A stretch of DNA of 64,000 bases from Streptococcus mitis (GCF_002860865.1 NZ_PKIE01000001.1:186001-250000); one strand, 5' to 3'. Counted from the first letter of the stretch, positions 29,001 through 38,871 are shown. Notes: a model not told the origin generated them from the sequence alone. Program-made: numbers and translations.

Positions 29001-29867
29001 TTAGTCAACTTTTCCGCCCTCAACAACAAGGTCATCTGCTTTAGCAGCATCACCGTAGGTTGGGTGAAGTGTTTTTTCATAGGCCTTGTGGAAGAAGTTT
29101 TCCTTACCTAATTTTTCAATATCTTTATTGATGAAGTCTAGCAATTCTTGGTTACCTTTTTGTACTGCTGCCGCAATGGTATCTGGATTACCGAGGGAAG
29201 TAATTCCTACTTCAAATCCTTTGTTTTCAAGCGCCCAAGCTAGGACTTCAGTATTGTCAGTAGAGAAGGCATCTCCACGTCCGTCAAGAAGGGCTTGGTA
29301 AGAGTCACTGTATTGGTCGTATTTTTGAAGTTTTACTTCTGGGTGATTTTTCTCAAAATAAGTTTCAGCGGTCGTTCCTTTTGTAACAATTAAGGTTTTA
29401 CCTTCCAATTGTTTGACATCTGTAATAAGACCGGTCTTAGGCGATACGACTCCAAGAGAAACTTTCATGTATGGAAGGGCAAAATCAACTTGTTTCTTGC
29501 GTTCGTCAGTTACTGTAAAGTTGGCAAGTGTGATATCAACCTTGTTTGAAATCAAGTATTCCGCACGGTTGGCAGCATCGACTGAAACGTATTTGACCTT
29601 GACACCAAGGTCTTGGGCCAGTTGGTTCCCAAGTTCGATATCGTAACCTTGGTAGGAACCGTCATTGTCAACGTAACCAAACGGTTTCTTGTCCCCGAAT
29701 ACGGCGATTCGCAGTTCACCGCTTTTTTTGATTTCATCGATTGTGCGAGCCTTGGCAGTGGTTTTACCAGACGATGAACCAGCGTTTCCACCTGAGCTAC
29801 AAGCTGTGATAAAGATAAGAGCAAAGGCAAGTGCTAAAACAGTTAAAAGTGGTTTGAGTAGTTTCAT
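29001..29867 (-). CDS. Amino acid ABC transporter substrate-binding lipoprotein
   Basis: A 288-residue lipoprotein. Signal peptide ends in a lipobox with Cys23 (FITAC), followed by a Ser/Gly-rich linker and a family-3 solute-binding domain (GYDIELGNQLAQDLG, ANFTVTDERK). The sequence resembles the PEB1/GlnH group that binds polar amino acids; the exact ligand is not determinable. Last gene of a four-gene minus-strand operon (permease, permease, ATPase, binding protein). Confidence 0.92.
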   Translation of the reverse strand: MKLLKPLLTVLALAFALIFITACSSGGNAGSSSGKTTAKARTIDEIKKSGELRIAVFGDKKPFGYVDNDGSYQGYDIELGNQLAQDLGVKVKYVSVDAANRAEYLISNKVDITLANFTVTDERKKQVDFALPYMKVSLGVVSPKTGLITDVKQLEGKTLIVTKGTTAETYFEKNHPEVKLQKYDQYSDSYQALLDGRGDAFSTDNTEVLAWALENKGFEVGITSLGNPDTIAAAVQKGNQELLDFINKDIEKLGKENFFHKAYEKTLHPTYGDAAKADDLVVEGGKVD

Positions 29868-29878
29868 AAAAATCTCCT

Positions 29879-30637
29879 TTATAGATATGAGCCAAATTGG
29901 CTAAAGTCAAAGACGTTTAAAAATTCCTGAGCTCGTTTGGTTTGCGGATTGGTAAAGAAGGCTTGAGCTGTTCCTTCTTCAGCAATTTTCCCTTGGTCGA
30001 GGAAGATAATCCGATCGGCAATAGCTTGAGCAAACTGCATTTCATGGGTTACTAAAATCATGGTGCGACCTTCTTGAGCTAAATCATTGATAAGTTCTAG
30101 AACCTCACGCACCATTTCTGGATCCAGCGAAGCAGTCACTTCGTCAAAAAGGATGATTTCTGGATGCATGAGGAGGGCACGGACAATTGCAACCCGTTGT
30201 TTCTGTCCACCAGATAATTGACGGGCAAAGCTATGTTGTTTGTCTAGCAAACCGACACGTTCCAGTAGTTGCAGAGCTTCTTCCGTTACTTCCTTCTTGT
30301 CCCTTCCTTGAGCCTTGATAGGACCTAGGATGAGGTTTTGTAGGACATCCAGATGGGGAAAGAGTTCATAACTTTGAAAGACCATGCCAATCTTTTGGCG
30401 AACTAGGTGAAAGTCTTTTTTATTTTCAACGATAGACTGACCATCCAGAAGAATATCTCCACCTTGAATACTTTCTAAGCCATTGAGGCAACGAAGGAGG
30501 GTACTTTTCCCACAACCAGATGGCCCTAGGATAACCACAACTTCTCCTTTATTGATTTGTAGGGATAGACCTTGGAGGATAGGATTGTCTCCGAAGGATT
30601 TTTTTAGTTCCTTGATTTCTAAGATAGTTTCAGACAT
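29879..30637 (-). CDS. Amino acid ABC transporter ATP-binding protein
   Basis: A 252-residue GlnQ-type ATPase. Walker A is GPSGCGKST (about 37-45), with LSGGQKQRVAIVRAL signature, Walker B IILFDE and the switch His in LVTHEM. It powers the importer formed with the two neighbouring permeases. It abuts the upstream permease without a gap. The family usually reads DEPTSALDPE after Walker B; here it is DEVTASLDPE, a known minor variant. Confidence 0.94.
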   Translation of the reverse strand: MSETILEIKELKKSFGDNPILQGLSLQINKGEVVVILGPSGCGKSTLLRCLNGLESIQGGDILLDGQSIVENKKDFHLVRQKIGMVFQSYELFPHLDVLQNLILGPIKAQGRDKKEVTEEALQLLERVGLLDKQHSFARQLSGGQKQRVAIVRALLMHPEIILFDEVTASLDPEMVREVLELINDLAQEGRTMILVTHEMQFAQAIADRIIFLDQGKIAEEGTAQAFFTNPQTKRAQEFLNVFDFSQFGSYL

Positions 30638-31315
30638 TTAGTTCCTCCAATGTTTTTCTAAGTGAGTGGATAGTTTGGAAATAGGAAAGCAGACTGCGAA
30701 ATACAAGACAAGAATGGTTCCATAAATCCAAAAGGAAGCGGTTGGGATAGTCAAGCGATTGCTATCAATGATTTGTTGTCCAACCTTGGTTACTTCAACA
30801 ACCCCAATCAAGACAACCAAGGAAGTGGTTTTAATCATCCGAGTGACAAGATTGATAGCCTGCGGTAGCAGTCTTCTCAAAACCTGTGGTATGATGATGT
30901 GGTAGTAAAGTTGAACATTGGTTAAGCCTAGTGCCTGTCCACTTTCAAATTGATGCTTAGGAAGGGAAGTGATAGCTCCACGGACCAAGTCTCCCATTTC
31001 AGCTGTTCCCCAGAGGGTAAAAACGATAATAGCTGAAGTCTCACCTGAGATATTGATATTAAAGTTTCGAGCCAAGCCAAAGTAAACGATGAAGAGTAGC
31101 ACCAACTGGGGCATGATACGGATAAATTCCAGATACAATCGTGTTAAAAATCGTATGATTCTAGAATGGGAGGTCATGATGATTCCCATGACTGTTCCGA
31201 ACATCATGGATAAGAGGACAGAAAGGATGGATATCCCAATCGTGACGCCCAATCCCTGTAAGATTCTCAAGAGATTATTTCCCTGAAAGAGTACTTGGAT
31301 TCCCGAATCCTGCAT
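30638..31315 (-). CDS. Amino acid ABC transporter permease
   Basis: A 225-residue HisM/GlnP-type permease with about five membrane helices and the EAA-type loop (GQALGLTNVQLYYHIIIPQVLRRLLP) that contacts the ATPase. Its start overlaps the other permease gene by 41 bases but has its own AAGGAGG site. The two different permeases presumably form the heterodimeric channel. Confidence 0.92.
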   Translation of the reverse strand: MQDSGIQVLFQGNNLLRILQGLGVTIGISILSVLLSMMFGTVMGIIMTSHSRIIRFLTRLYLEFIRIMPQLVLLFIVYFGLARNFNINISGETSAIIVFTLWGTAEMGDLVRGAITSLPKHQFESGQALGLTNVQLYYHIIIPQVLRRLLPQAINLVTRMIKTTSLVVLIGVVEVTKVGQQIIDSNRLTIPTASFWIYGTILVLYFAVCFPISKLSTHLEKHWRN

Positions 31316-31955
31316 GGCGGAGCCTCCTTTCTATCCAGCTAAAGACCAGTGAGATGGGTAGAAGCATCATCAGATAAGCAACTACCAACATAGCAAGCGC
31401 AATGTCTGTTTCATAGTAGAGCCCAATCAAGTCTTTGGCGACGTACATGAGGTCGGCCAAAGCTACTGCTGAGAAAACAGAGGTTTCCTTGATCAGGAAA
31501 ATGACATTGGCACTAAAAGACGGTAGGGCCACCGCTGTTGCTTGCGGAAGAACCACATAGCGAAAGACCTGTACAGGTGTCAGACCGATAGCTAATCCAA
31601 TCTCCTGCTGGGTTTGACAGACAGCTTCCAGCCCACTTCGGAAAGATTCTGCCATATAGGATCCTCCTAAAAAGACCAGTCCTAAAGAGGCACAGACTTC
31701 TGAAGATAGGACAATCCCTACTCTAGGAAGACCGAAGTAGAGAAAGAAGAGTTGAATCAAAAGGGGCGTATTACGTGACAATTCAATGTAGGCTGTCGCT
31801 ATTTGCGCTAAAACAGGGATGCGGTAATGCCGGATGATACTAACGATTAAACCGAGCAGAAAAGATCCCAAAATTCCCCAAACTGCAATATGCAAGGTTA
31901 GGAAAAAAGCCTTTTGATATAGTGGTAGATATTGTTCAACAATGGACCAATCCAA
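31275..31955 (-). CDS. Amino acid ABC transporter permease (TTG start)
   Basis: A 226-residue GlnP-type permease, first gene of the operon. I place the start at TTG 31955 because GGGAGG lies 7 bases upstream and the preceding in-frame 44 residues look like non-coding leader. The EAA-type loop is GLAIGLTPVQVFRYVVLPQA. Its 3' end overlaps the next permease by 41 bases. The operon is divergent from lctO, so its promoter must lie between 31960 and 32130. Confidence 0.88.
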   Translation of the reverse strand: MDWSIVEQYLPLYQKAFFLTLHIAVWGILGSFLLGLIVSIIRHYRIPVLAQIATAYIELSRNTPLLIQLFFLYFGLPRVGIVLSSEVCASLGLVFLGGSYMAESFRSGLEAVCQTQQEIGLAIGLTPVQVFRYVVLPQATAVALPSFSANVIFLIKETSVFSAVALADLMYVAKDLIGLYYETDIALAMLVVAYLMMLLPISLVFSWIERRLRHAGFGNPSTLSGK

Positions 31956-32137
31956 AAATAGAACCTCCCATCTAGAAATAATACAGTTATTGTAGCACTT
32001 AAAATCTCCTTTGGATAATATGTATTTTTTATTGCCGTTATAAGGATTTTTTATCATAGATAGAATCTTTCTGAAATTTCCAAACAAAATATTTGAAAAG
32101 TTTTGAAAAAAGAGTTAAGATATTTTTGTAATACACA

Positions 32138-32153
32138 AAGAAAACGCTTACTT
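32138..32153 (+). promoter_or_regulatory. cre-like site before lctO
   Basis: A 16-base element with core AAAACGCTTAC resembles a catabolite-response element with two mismatches. It lies about 20 bases before the lctO ATG. Several -10-like boxes (for example TGTAATAC at 32127-32134) precede it but none has a convincing -35. Confidence 0.4.
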
Positions 32154-32170
32154 ATTAAGGAGGGCATTTT

Positions 32171-33307
32171 ATGTCATATAAAACAAGCAATGCAGAAGGT
32201 CATGTAGATTTCATCAATACCTATGATTTGGAGCCAATGGCGCAACAAGTTATCCCTAAAGCAGCATTTGGCTATATCGCTAGCGGGGCAGAAGATACTT
32301 TCACTTTACGTGAGAATATCCGTGCCTTTAACCACAAGCTCATTGTTCCGCATACACTTTGCAATGTAGAAAATCCAAGTACAGAGATTGAATTTGCAGG
32401 TGAAAAATTGTCTTCACCAATCATTATGGCACCTGTTGCGGCTCATAAATTGGCAAATGAACAAGGTGAAGTGGCTACTGCGCGTGGTGTGCATGAGTTT
32501 GGTTCTCTTTATACAACCAGCTCTTACTCTACTGTCGATCTTCCAGAAATTACAGAAGCCCTTCAAGGGACACCTCACTGGTTCCAATTTTACTTTAGTA
32601 AAGATGACGGGATTAACCGTCACATCATGGATCGTGTAAAGGCTGAAGGCTACAAAGCGATTGTCTTGACAGCAGATGCAACTGTAGGGGGCAATCGTGA
32701 AGTGGATAAGCGTAATGGTTTTGTCTTCCCAGTTGGCATGCCGATTGTTGAAGAATACCTGCCAGAAGGTGCTGGTAAATCAATGGACTTTGTTTACAAA
32801 TCAGCTAAACAACGCTTGTCTCCACGTGATGTAGAATTTATCGCTGAATATTCTGGTCTTCCTGTGTATGTTAAGGGACCACAATGCCGTGAAGATGTTG
32901 AACGTTCGCTTGCTGCAGGAGCTTCTGGTATCTGGGTAACCAACCACGGTGGCCGTCAAATCGACGGTGGACCAGCTGCCTTTGACTCACTTCAAGAAGT
33001 AGCAGAAGCAGTTGATAAACGTGTGCCAATTGTCTTTGACTCAGGTATTCGTCGTGGTCAACACGTCTTTAAAGCCTTGGCTTCAGGAGCAGACTTGGTA
33101 GCTATTGGTCGCCCTGTTATCTATGGCTTGGCCCTTGGTGGTAGTGTCGGTGTACGCCAAGTATTTGAACACTTGAATGCAGAATTGAAGACAGTTATGC
33201 AGTTGTCTGGAACTCAGACTATTGAAGATGTCAAACACTTCAAGCTTCGTCACAATCCATACAACCCAACCTTCCCAGTTGACCCACGTGACTTAAAATT
33301 GTATTGA
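32171..33307 (+). CDS. lctO: L-lactate oxidase
   Basis: A 378-residue FMN-dependent alpha-hydroxy-acid oxidase that turns L-lactate and O2 into pyruvate and H2O2. The catalytic His and Arg lie in WVTNHGGRQIDGG (about 255-267); FMN-binding FDSGIRRGQHVFKALASGADLVAIGRP is near 285-312. An AAGGAGG site precedes the ATG. Monocistronic with a strong terminator. With spxB downstream it recycles lactate to acetyl phosphate while generating peroxide. Confidence 0.95.
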   Translation: MSYKTSNAEGHVDFINTYDLEPMAQQVIPKAAFGYIASGAEDTFTLRENIRAFNHKLIVPHTLCNVENPSTEIEFAGEKLSSPIIMAPVAAHKLANEQGEVATARGVHEFGSLYTTSSYSTVDLPEITEALQGTPHWFQFYFSKDDGINRHIMDRVKAEGYKAIVLTADATVGGNREVDKRNGFVFPVGMPIVEEYLPEGAGKSMDFVYKSAKQRLSPRDVEFIAEYSGLPVYVKGPQCREDVERSLAAGASGIWVTNHGGRQIDGGPAAFDSLQEVAEAVDKRVPIVFDSGIRRGQHVFKALASGADLVAIGRPVIYGLALGGSVGVRQVFEHLNAELKTVMQLSGTQTIEDVKHFKLRHNPYNPTFPVDPRDLKLY

Positions 33308-33319
33308 TAAAACAGCTTG

Positions 33320-33344
33320 CCTCCACTCGATGTGGAGGTTTTTC
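33320..33344 (+). terminator. lctO terminator
   Basis: Stem CCTCCAC / GTGGAGG, loop TCGAT, then five T. Confidence 0.85.
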
Positions 33345-33355
33345 CTTGTGTTTTA

Positions 33356-33513
33356 ATACTCTTCGAAAATCTCTTCAAAGCACGTCAGCTTTATCTGCAA
33401 CCTCAAAACAGTGTTTTGAGCTGACTTCGTCAGTTCTATCTACAACCTCAAAGCAGTGCTTTGAGCAACCTGCGGTTAGCTTCCTAGTTAGCTTTTTGAT
33501 TTTCATTGAGTAT
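33356..33513. repeat. BOX element (A-B-C type)
   Basis: A 158-bp repeat opening ATACTCTTCGAAAATCTC and closing TTTCATTGAGTAT, with terminal inverted repeats ATACTC / GAGTAT. The interior holds two related ACCTCAAA-CAGTG-TTTGAGC hairpins, as expected for a boxB-containing element. BOX elements are non-coding repeats of pneumococcus and relatives. It separates lctO from the copper operon. Confidence 0.85.
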
Positions 33514-33566
33514 AAACACTTTTGAAATAAAGATTTTAAAAAAAGAGAAAGATTTGAATTCCATAG

Positions 33567-33620
33567 TTGACAAATGTAGATTTTTGAAGTATACTAATAA
33601 CTGTAATCGACAAATGTAGA
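33567..33620 (+). promoter_or_regulatory. cop operon promoter with two CopY boxes
   Basis: TTGACA (33567-33572), 17 bases, TATACT (33590-33595). Two identical copies of GACAAATGTAGATTT start at 33569 and 33609; each holds the cop box ACA-AA-TGT. The first overlaps the -35 and the second lies after the transcription start, so bound CopY would block transcription. Confidence 0.88.
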
Positions 33621-33636
33621 TTTAGGAGGTGTGATT

Positions 33637-34032
33637 ATGCAGATTTCAGATGCAGAATGGCAGGTCATGAAGATTATTTGGATGCAAGGAGAGCAGACTA
33701 GTACGGATTTGATTAGGGTTCTGGCGGAGCGGTTCGACTGGTCCAAGTCGACCATTCAAACTCTTTTGGCTCGTTTGGTTGAAAAAGAGTGTCTGACAAG
33801 AAAAAAAGAAGGTAAGTCCTTTGTTTATTCAGCTCTTTTAACTTTGGACCAAAGTCGGGATTTACTTGTCCAAGATATCAAGGACAAGGTTTGTTCTCGT
33901 AGAATTAAGAACTTGCTGGCTGGTTTGATTACTGAATGTGATTTTACTAAGGCTGACTTGGAAGACTTAGAAGCTGTGATTTCTAAGAAGAAATCAAGCG
34001 CTGTAACAGAAGTAAAATGTAATTGTATGTAA
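33637..34032 (+). CDS. copY: Copper-responsive repressor CopY
   Basis: A 131-residue MecI/BlaI-type winged-helix repressor of its own operon (MQISDAEWQVMKIIWMQ at the start). The C terminus ends K-C-N-C-M, a single Cys-x-Cys pair for metal; Enterococcus CopY has two such pairs. Other Cys residues occur in KECLTRK, KVCSRR and TECDFT. ATG 33637 is chosen because TAGGAGG is 7 bases before it; a GTG at 33631 is too close. Followed by cupA after 10 bases. Confidence 0.93.
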   Translation: MQISDAEWQVMKIIWMQGEQTSTDLIRVLAERFDWSKSTIQTLLARLVEKECLTRKKEGKSFVYSALLTLDQSRDLLVQDIKDKVCSRRIKNLLAGLITECDFTKADLEDLEAVISKKKSSAVTEVKCNCM

Positions 34033-34042
34033 AGGAGACGTC

Positions 34043-34414
34043 ATGTTGAATATTATTGTAACCATTATTTGTATTGCCCTTATCGCGTTTATCTTGTTTT
34101 GGTTTTTCAAAAAGCCTGAAAAGTCTGGACAAAAGGCCCAGCAAAAAAAGGGCTACCAAGAGATCCGAGTGGAAGTCATGGGAGGCTATACGCCTGAGTT
34201 GATTATTCTTAAAAAATCAGTGCCAGCCCGTATTATCTTTGACCGCAAGGACCCGTCACCCTGTCTGGATCAGATCGTATTTCCAGACTTTGGTGTACAT
34301 GCGGATCTGCCAATGGGGGAAGAGTATGTAGTGGAAATCACGCCTGAGCAGGCTGGAGAGTATGGTTTCTCTTGTGGCATGAATATGATGCACGGTAAGA
34401 TGATTGTAGAATAG
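34043..34414 (+). CDS. cupA: Membrane-anchored copper chaperone CupA
   Basis: A 123-residue protein with one N-terminal membrane helix (about 3-22), a basic linker, and a cupredoxin-like domain facing the cytoplasm. Reported Cu(I) ligands of CupA are visible: Cys74 (SPCLDQ), Met113 and Met116 (CGMNMMHG). It passes copper to the related N-terminal domain of CopA. Preceded by AAAGGAG; copA follows after 9 bases. Confidence 0.94.
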   Translation: MLNIIVTIICIALIAFILFWFFKKPEKSGQKAQQKKGYQEIRVEVMGGYTPELIILKKSVPARIIFDRKDPSPCLDQIVFPDFGVHADLPMGEEYVVEITPEQAGEYGFSCGMNMMHGKMIVE

Positions 34415-34423
34415 GAGAATGAT

Positions 34424-36667
34424 ATGACTGAAATTGTAAAAGCAAGTCTTGAAAATGGTGTTCAAAAAATCCGTATCACGGCAGACAAAGGCTACCATCC
34501 AGCCCACATTCAACTGCAAAAAGGAGTTCCTGCTGAGATCACCTTTCACCGTTTGACACCTTCAAACTGTTATAAGGAAATTCTGTTTGAAGAAGAAGGC
34601 CTCTTGGAACCAATCGGCGTGGATGAAGAGAAGACAATTCGTTTTACCCCTCAAGAATTAGGTCAACATGAATTTTCTTGTGGTATGAAGATGCAAAAGG
34701 GAAGTTATACAGTTGTTGAGAAGACTCGAAAATCTCTATCACTTTTACAGCGTTTTTGGATTACTAGTATCTTTACTGTGCCTCTTGTAATCCTCATGAT
34801 TGGGATGTCGACAGGAGGAATTAGTCACCAAGTCATGCGTTGGGGCACCTTTTTAGCCACAACACCGATTATGCTAGTAGCAGGTGGTCCTTATATCCAA
34901 AGTGCTTGGGCTAGTTTTAAAAAGCACAATGCCAACATGGATACCTTGGTTGCTCTGGGAACCCTAGTGGCCTATTTCTATAGCTTAGTTGCCCTCTTCG
35001 CTGGCCTCCCCGTTTACTTTGAAAGTGCTGCCTTTATCTTCTTCTTCGTTCTTATGGGAGCCGTTTTTGAGGAGAAAATGCGGAAAAATACTTCCCAAGC
35101 TGTGGAGAAATTACTTGACTTGCAGGCTAAAACAGCAGAAGTATTGCGTGAGGATAACTATGTTCAAGTCCCTTTGGAGCAAGTCAAGGTAGGTGACCTG
35201 ATTCGAGTGCGTCCCGGTGAAAAGATTGCGGTTGATGGTGTCGTAGTAGAAGGTATCTCTAGTATTGATGAGTCTATGGTGACAGGTGAGAGTCTGCCTG
35301 TGGACAAGACAGTTGGAGATACCGTCATTGGTTCAACCATCAATAATAGTGGAACACTTGTTTTTAGAGCAGAAAAAGTTGGTTCAGAGACTGTTTTGGC
35401 TCAGATTGTGGATTTTGTGAAGAAAGCTCAGACAAGTCGTGCGCCGATTCAGGACTTGACGGATAAAATTTCAGGGATTTTTGTTCCAGCAGTTGTCATT
35501 TTAGGGATTGTGACCTTTTGGGTTTGGTTCGTCTTGCTCAGGGATAGTGTAGTTGTGCTTGGAGCGAGCTTTGTGTCTTCGCTTCTCTATGGAGTAGCAG
35601 TTCTGATTATTGCCTGCCCTTGTGCATTGGGACTTGCAACACCGACAGCCCTTATGGTGGGGACAGGTCGCAGTGCCAAGATGGGAGTTCTCCTCAAAAA
35701 TGGAACGGTTCTACAGGAAATCCAGAAAGTCCAAACTATTGTTTTTGATAAGACAGGAACTTTGACGGAAGGGAAACCTGTGGTCACAGATATCATCGGC
35801 GACGAAGTAGAAGTGCTTGGATTGGCAGCTTCCTTGGAAGAAGCTTCTCAACACCCATTGGCTGAGGCTATTGTTAAGCGAGCGACTGAAACTGGACTTG
35901 AGCTTCACACTGTGGAAAATTTCCAAGCCTTGCACGGAAAAGGTGTTTCAGGGCAAATCAATGGAAAACAAGTTTTGCTTGGAAATGCTAAAATGCTGGA
36001 TGGCATGGATATTTCTAGCACTTATCAGGAAAAACTAGAACAACTGGAAAAAGAAGCTAAGACAGTTGTGTTCTTGGCTGTTGAGAATGAAATCAAAGGC
36101 TTGCTTGCTCTGCAAGATATTCCTAAGGAAAATGCTAAGCTTGCCATCAGTCAGTTGAAAAAACGAGGTCTTAAAACAGTCATGCTGACAGGAGACAATG
36201 CTGGTGTGGCGCGTGCCATTGCCGATCAGATCGGAATCGAAGAGGTCATTGCAGGTGTCTTGCCAGAGGAAAAAGCTCATGAAATCCATAAACTACAAGC
36301 GTCTGGCAAAGTAGCCTTTGTTGGGGATGGTATCAATGACGCTCCTGCCCTTAGTGTAGCAGATGTGGGGATTGCTATGGGAGCTGGAACAGATATTGCC
36401 ATCGAGTCAGCAGATTTGGTGTTGACAACTAATAACCTCCTAGGAGTGGTTCGTGCTTTTGACATGAGTAAGAAAACCTTTAATCGAATTCTGCTCAATC
36501 TTTTCTGGGCCTTTATCTACAATGTCGCCGGAATTCCGATTGCAGCAGGAGTCTTTTCAGGTGTTGGACTGGCTCTCAACCCAGAACTGGCAGGTCTAGC
36601 CATGGCCTTTAGTTCTGTATCCGTTCTGACCAGTTCACTCTTACTAAACTTTAGTAAAATAGACTAA
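34424..36667 (+). CDS. copA: Copper-exporting P1B-type ATPase CopA
   Basis: A 747-residue membrane pump. Residues 1 to about 100 form a CupA-like cupredoxin domain (SNCYKEI and CGMKMQKG) instead of the usual CxxC heavy-metal domain, typical of this streptococcal group. The membrane copper site is Cys398-Pro-Cys400. The phosphorylated Asp442 lies in DKTGTLT; TGES (actuator), HPLAEA (HP motif) and [10 protein letters not shown] (hinge) are all present. Third gene of the CopY-repressed operon. Confidence 0.95.
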   Translation: MTEIVKASLENGVQKIRITADKGYHPAHIQLQKGVPAEITFHRLTPSNCYKEILFEEEGLLEPIGVDEEKTIRFTPQELGQHEFSCGMKMQKGSYTVVEKTRKSLSLLQRFWITSIFTVPLVILMIGMSTGGISHQVMRWGTFLATTPIMLVAGGPYIQSAWASFKKHNANMDTLVALGTLVAYFYSLVALFAGLPVYFESAAFIFFFVLMGAVFEEKMRKNTSQAVEKLLDLQAKTAEVLREDNYVQVPLEQVKVGDLIRVRPGEKIAVDGVVVEGISSIDESMVTGESLPVDKTVGDTVIGSTINNSGTLVFRAEKVGSETVLAQIVDFVKKAQTSRAPIQDLTDKISGIFVPAVVILGIVTFWVWFVLLRDSVVVLGASFVSSLLYGVAVLIIACPCALGLATPTALMVGTGRSAKMGVLLKNGTVLQEIQKVQTIVFDKTGTLTEGKPVVTDIIGDEVEVLGLAASLEEASQHPLAEAIVKRATETGLELHTVENFQALHGKGVSGQINGKQVLLGNAKMLDGMDISSTYQEKLEQLEKEAKTVVFLAVENEIKGLLALQDIPKENAKLAISQLKKRGLKTVMLTGDNAGVARAIADQIGIEEVIAGVLPEEKAHEIHKLQASGKVAFVGDGINDAPALSVADVGIAMGAGTDIAIESADLVLTTNNLLGVVRAFDMSKKTFNRILLNLFWAFIYNVAGIPIAAGVFSGVGLALNPELAGLAMAFSSVSVLTSSLLLNFSKID

Positions 36668-36687
36668 AAGCGGGCTTGCTCGCTTTT
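36665..36687 (+). terminator. copA terminator
   Basis: AAAAGCG / CGCTTTTT arms with inner GC pairing, right after the stop codon and running into the BOX repeat. Confidence 0.75.
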
Positions 36688-36688
36688 T

Positions 36689-36801
36689 ATACTCTTCAAA
36701 AATCTCTTCCAACCACGTCAGCTTTGTCTGCAACCTCAAAGCTGTGCTTTGAGCAACCTGTGGCGAGCTTCCTAGTTTGCTCTGTGATTTTCATTGAGTA
36801 T
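36689..36801. repeat. BOX element (short form)
   Basis: A 113-bp repeat from ATACTCTTCAAAAATCTC to TTTTCATTGAGTAT with the terminal inverted repeats. It has only one inner ACCTCAAAGCTGTGCTTTGAGC hairpin, so one boxB-like unit fewer than the copy before copY. It sits between the copA terminator and the spxB control region. Confidence 0.85.
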
Positions 36802-36815
36802 TATAAAACAGAAGC

Positions 36816-36931
36816 TAAAAACGTTTTCAAACTGTACTGTAATAGAGAATAAAAACTTCTGAGCAGATTCTTAGTAAAGTCAAAATAAATGTGATAAATT
36901 AGTATTGTAAAAATTTACTGAAACGTTTTCA
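36816..36931 (+). promoter_or_regulatory. spxB upstream region with two cre-like sites
   Basis: TAAAAACGTTTTCA (36816-36829) matches the catabolite-response consensus at all but one position. CTGAAACGTTTTCA (36918-36931) matches at all but two. They are 102 bases apart and bracket the likely promoter. I cannot fix the -10 (TATTGT at 36903 is one candidate). CcpA control of spxB is established in pneumococcus. Confidence 0.6.
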
Positions 36932-36989
36932 AAAACTATATGAAACCTTTTTTAGTAGATTTAAAAATATTTGAAGGAGAGTTATCATT

Positions 36990-38765
36990 ATGACTCAAGG
37001 GAAAATTACTGCATCTGCAGCAATGCTTAATGTATTGAAAACATGGGGCGTAGACACAATCTACGGTATCCCATCAGGAACACTCAGCTCATTGATGGAT
37101 GCTTTGGCTGAAGACAAAGATATCCGCTTCTTGCAAGTTCGTCACGAAGAAACAGGTGCTCTTGCAGCGGTTATGCAAGCTAAATTCGGCGGCTCAATCG
37201 GGGTTGCAGTTGGTTCAGGTGGTCCAGGTGCGACTCACTTGATTAACGGTGTTTACGATGCAGCTATGGATAACACTCCATTCCTAGCAATCCTTGGATC
37301 ACGTCCAGTTAACGAACTCAACATGGATGCTTTCCAAGAATTGAACCAAAACCCAATGTACAACGGTATCGCTGTATACAACAAACGTGTAGCTTACGCT
37401 GAGCAATTGCCAAAAGTAATCGACGAAGCTTGCCGTGCTGCAGTTTCTAAAAAAGGTCCAGCTGTTGTTGAAATCCCAGTAAACTTCGGTTTCCAAGAAA
37501 TCGACGAAAATTCATACTACGGTTCAGGTTCATACGAACGTTCATTCATCGCTCCTGCTTTGAACGAAGTTGAAATCGACAAAGCTGTTGAAATCTTGAA
37601 CAATGCTGAACGTCCAGTTATCTATGCTGGTTACGGTGGTGTTAAAGCTGGTGAAGTGATTACTGAATTGTCACGTAAAATCAAAGCACCAATCATCACA
37701 ACTGGTAAAAACTTTGAAGCCTTTGAATGGAACTATGAAGGTTTGACAGGTTCTGCTTACCGTGTTGGTTGGAAGCCAGCCAACGAAGTGGTCTTTGAAG
37801 CAGACACAGTTCTTTTCCTTGGTTCAAACTTCCCATTTGCTGAAGTTTACCAAGCATTCAAGAATACTGAAAAATTCATCCAAGTGGATATCGACCCTTA
37901 CAAACTTGGTAAACGTCATGCCCTAGACGCTTCAATCCTTGGTGATGCAGGTCAAGCAGCTAAAGCTATCCTTGACAAAGTGAACCCAGTTGAATCTACT
38001 CCATGGTGGCGTGCAAACGTTAAGAACAACCAAAACTGGCGTGATTACATGAACAAAATCGAAGGTAAAACTGAGGGTGAATTGCAATTGTATCAAGTTT
38101 ACAATGCAATCAACAAACATGCTGATCAAGACGCTATCTACTCAATCGACGTAGGTGACACTACTCAAACATCTACTCGTCACCTTCACATGACACCTAA
38201 GAACATGTGGCGTACATCTCCACTCTTTGCGACAATGGGTATTGCCCTTCCTGGTGGTATCGCTGCTAAGAAAGACAATCCAGATCGCCAAGTATGGAAC
38301 ATCATGGGTGACGGTGCATTCAACATGTGCTACCCAGACGTTATCACAAACGTTCAATACGACCTTCCAGTTATCAACGTTGTCTTCTCAAATGGTAAAT
38401 ATGCCTTCATCAAGGACAAATACGAAGACACAAACAAACACTTGTTTGGTTGTGACTTCCCTAATGCTGACTATGCGAAAATCGCTGAAGCTCAAGGAGC
38501 TGTTGGATTTACAGTTGACCGTATCGAAGACATCGATGCAGTTGTTGCAGAAGCTGTTAAATTGAGCAAAGAAGGTAAAACTGTTGTTATCGATGCTCGC
38601 ATCACTGAACACCGTCCACTTCCAGTAGAAGTACTTGAATTGGATCCAAAACTTCACTCAGAAGAAGCAATCAAAGCCTTCAAGGAAAAATACGAAGCAG
38701 AAGAACTCGTACCATTCCGTCTCTTCTTGGAAGAAGAAGGTTTGCAATCACGCGCAATTAAATAA
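36990..38765 (+). CDS. spxB: Pyruvate oxidase SpxB
   Basis: A 591-residue thiamine-diphosphate/FAD enzyme that converts pyruvate, phosphate and O2 into acetyl phosphate, CO2 and H2O2; the main peroxide source in mitis-group streptococci. TPP-enzyme N domain ([15 protein letters not shown] with HEETGALAA), central FAD domain, and C-terminal TPP/Mg site ([21 protein letters not shown]). Codons are strongly biased toward those of highly expressed genes. AAGGAGAG precedes the ATG. Confidence 0.97.
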   Translation: MTQGKITASAAMLNVLKTWGVDTIYGIPSGTLSSLMDALAEDKDIRFLQVRHEETGALAAVMQAKFGGSIGVAVGSGGPGATHLINGVYDAAMDNTPFLAILGSRPVNELNMDAFQELNQNPMYNGIAVYNKRVAYAEQLPKVIDEACRAAVSKKGPAVVEIPVNFGFQEIDENSYYGSGSYERSFIAPALNEVEIDKAVEILNNAERPVIYAGYGGVKAGEVITELSRKIKAPIITTGKNFEAFEWNYEGLTGSAYRVGWKPANEVVFEADTVLFLGSNFPFAEVYQAFKNTEKFIQVDIDPYKLGKRHALDASILGDAGQAAKAILDKVNPVESTPWWRANVKNNQNWRDYMNKIEGKTEGELQLYQVYNAINKHADQDAIYSIDVGDTTQTSTRHLHMTPKNMWRTSPLFATMGIALPGGIAAKKDNPDRQVWNIMGDGAFNMCYPDVITNVQYDLPVINVVFSNGKYAFIKDKYEDTNKHLFGCDFPNADYAKIAEAQGAVGFTVDRIEDIDAVVAEAVKLSKEGKTVVIDARITEHRPLPVEVLELDPKLHSEEAIKAFKEKYEAEELVPFRLFLEEEGLQSRAIK

Positions 38766-38766
38766 T

Positions 38767-38871
38767 TCCTCTCGTCGAAAATCAAATGTAAACTGTGTTA
38801 TCTTCACCTTGCCGTACTTCAGTACTGCCTGCGGTTCGATGCCTTGTTTATTCTTTGATTTTCTTAGAGCG
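38767..38871. repeat. Decayed BOX-like repeat after spxB
   Basis: About 105 bp with blocks TCGAAAATCAAAT, CCTTGCCGTACTTCAGTAC, GCCTGCGGTT and TTCTTTGATTTTCTTAGAG. It aligns along its length with the BOX copy at 44682 but the ends have lost the exact ATACTC / GAGTAT repeats. Confidence 0.65.

Noticed and set aside
33304..33525. A 73-codon plus-strand frame after lctO
   Set aside because: It is made almost wholly of the lctO terminator and BOX repeat; the repeated peptide is a translation of non-coding repeat DNA.
38227..38565. A 112-codon frame inside spxB
   Set aside because: Thr/Ser/Gln-rich shadow produced by the strongly biased codons of spxB in another frame; no ribosome site.
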